Shown piece by piece: positions 4,942-6,286 of a stretch of 6,286 nucleotides of DNA; position 1 is the first letter of the stretch; every line of letters starts with the position of its first letter. The notes under the pieces were generated by a model. It made no database searches, was not told the DNA's origin, and saw nothing but the letters and a program-made list of their open reading frames with translations. A program made the translations under genes and the position numbers. The DNA is from Aequitasia sp047973235 (GTDB lineage: Bacteria > Bacillota > Clostridia > Lachnospirales > Lachnospiraceae), in NCBI GenBank assembly GCA_047973235.1, contig JBKEBP010000233.1, positions 1-6,286 of the forward strand, read 5' to 3'.

Positions 4942-6286
4942 AGAATTCTGGTTTGGCTCTGTGCTTACGCCATAAGCCGGTGCATGCAATTAGTACTAGT
5001 AATCCGCCTATAATCAAGAAAATGTAGATTCCTCTATTCCCACTGTAAGGTAACTTAAATGCCTTATAATTTGGAAGCTTTAGTACATCTTCGCCTCCCG
5101 AATCGTCTACTATAAAAGCAGGCGGCAAACCAAAGGAGTGTTCTTCTTGATTGGTTCCTTTTATTCCATGAGCTGTAATAGTAATATTCGGTTCTACATT
5201 ATTATCTATAAGAATGAGCCATTGTCCCATAGGGACGTCATATCCCTCAGGTGCATTTACTTCGCTTAACATGTGCTCTCCATTTACCAACTTTCTGAAG
5301 TCTACCAATCCGTCAGAAGTACTTGTAGTTGTTTTATACTTATCCCAACATGTTCCGGTTCCTGCGAGATAATCATGTTCATGATCTCCGTCGGTATTAG
5401 TACATCTATAAAGTTCAAATCTCGCTCCCGCTAGATTGTCTCCATTCTCATTCACTTTTGTAAATTCAAACTCTATACCGTCAATATGGTCCTGTAAAAC
5501 AAGATTTTTAGATGTGTCTACTCTATTATCATTTACAATGTCATATGCATTTGCTGTTCGTTTTTTCTGATCATGGAAGAAGAACTTCTCCATATTTCCT
5601 ACTCCGGCACCGGGTATTGCAATAACAGTATTCTCTATTCCTTTATCCGTGGCGTTAGGTGATGTATTAGTCATAACACCTATTTCACTGCCGGATAGCA
5701 ACTCTCCTGATATGCTTATATATTTGGTATAAGGTTTCTCTGTGGAAGTCTGTGGTAAGTAAACATTACTTACATCATTACCGGACTTATTCCCCTTAAT
5801 TACCACCTCACCCTGAACACTCATAGTTCCTGATTGATATATACCTCCGGCTTCTGAACTAATTGCAGATGTATTGTCGGTAATGGATCCTCCAAACATA
5901 TTCAAAATGCCATTGTTATAGATAGTTGATTCGCTGCCATGGTAGTTCACTATTTTTGTACCATCATATATTTCCAATATACCTTCTTTATTACTGATTA
6001 GAGATTGTGTGGCTATAGTTTTATCCCCATTACCATCTATGATAATGTCTTCGAGTGACAGTTTTCCAAAACTTGATATAGTTATCAGTGCCTTATCATC
6101 CGTACTTAAATCTGTTTGTAATGTGATTTTTGCTGTATCATTCTTTCCCTTATATGGGAGCGTTGCATCATCTTTAGAAGCCGTTGTTATAAGCACATTT
6201 TTCTTTATTTCAATCGGATTCTTTAATCCATAATCATCAATAAGCATTTCAATTTTAACCACCTTGGCACTTTGATTTGCTGCATA
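4940..6286 (-). CDS. Pilus tip/accessory adhesin, wall-anchored, 5' end outside window
   Basis: The frame is open to the window edge; 448 residues are visible, with no signal peptide, so the N-terminal part is missing. Numbering from the edge, about 55-185 holds a beta-helix-like region in which a G-x-L-x-(I/M)-x-x-G-x-x-I pattern recurs about every 25 residues (GILEIYDG, GILNMFGG, GTMSVQGE). A CnaB domain follows at about 268-365, with FTKVN (Lys277) and the E-box LSEVNAPEGY (Glu342), the usual partners of an intramolecular isopeptide bond. Cys295 and Cys313 flank a DHEHD segment within it. The sorting signal is LPYSG (412-416), then a hydrophobic span and tail WRKHRAKPEF. No YPKN-type pilin motif is visible, as expected of a subunit that caps rather than extends the shaft. 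It is the first visible gene of the pilus operon, 66 bases before the pilin start. Wall anchoring is firm; the tip role and ligand are inferred. Confidence 0.85.
   Translation of the reverse strand, partial: YAANQSAKVVKIEMLIDDYGLKNPIEIKKNVLITTASKDDATLPYKGKNDTAKITLQTDLSTDDKALITISSFGKLSLEDIIIDGNGDKTIATQSLISNKEGILEIYDGTKIVNYHGSESTIYNNGILNMFGGSITDNTSAISSEAGGIYQSGTMSVQGEVVIKGNKSGNDVSNVYLPQTSTEKPYTKYISISGELLSGSEIGVMTNTSPNATDKGIENTVIAIPGAGVGNMEKFFFHDQKKRTANAYDIVNDNRVDTSKNLVLQDHIDGIEFEFTKVNENGDNLAGARFELYRCTNTDGDHEHDYLAGTGTCWDKYKTTTSTSDGLVDFRKLVNGEHMLSEVNAPEGYDVPMGQWLILIDNNVEPNITITAHGIKGTNQEEHSFGLPPAFIVDDSGGEDVLKLPNYKAFKLPYSGNRGIYIFLIIGGLLVLIACTGLWRKHRAKPEF

Overview
All genes in this window lie on the minus strand, and the DNA is AT-rich with Shine-Dalgarno sites of the AGGAGG type. 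Together with LPXTG-type sorting signals, class C sortases and isopeptide-type pilins, this points to a low-GC Gram-positive bacterium (Bacillota), most likely a Clostridia/Lachnospiraceae-like anaerobe. The genus cannot be told from this sequence.

Reading in the direction of transcription (6286 down to about 1320), the window holds most of a sortase-assembled pilus operon. First comes the 3' part of a large wall-anchored surface protein, probably the tip or accessory pilin, with a beta-helix-like region, a CnaB domain and an LPYSG sorting signal (4940-6286, its 5' part outside the window). Next is the backbone pilin (3353-4873), with signal peptide, YPKN pilin motif, E-boxes and an LPVTG sorting signal. 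It is interrupted by one in-frame TAA at 3611-3613. Two class C sortases follow (2429-3322 and 1834-2523), and last a small membrane-anchored protein of unknown function (1368-1850). The last three genes overlap one another and all appear to use non-ATG starts. A hairpin with a T-tract at 1321-1348 ends the operon. The expected job is covalent assembly of a pilus: the sortases join the pilin Thr of LPVTG to the Lys of YPKN and place the adhesin in the fibre. With the TAA in place, the backbone pilin would lack its second E-box, its sorting signal and its membrane anchor, so assembly should fail unless the stop is a sequencing error, is read through, or is strain-specific.

Downstream, after a 256-bp spacer with a possible promoter, is a sodium:alanine symporter (AgcS/AGCS) family gene, 158-1111, which is cut short at 317 residues. 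The sequence beyond the stop (about 18-173) looks like a small non-coding insertion: it is flanked by 7-bp direct repeats (ACAGACT at 11-17 and 174-180), contains a long imperfect palindrome, and its removal in silico joins the reading frame to a plausible AgcS continuation (MIESVFVH). Both the transporter and the backbone pilin therefore appear inactivated by different means.

I found no RNA genes, CRISPR array or plainly novel multi-gene system. The most informative signals are the single-stop pilin, the palindromic insertion in agcS, and the unusual overlap and start-codon arrangement of the sortase genes.
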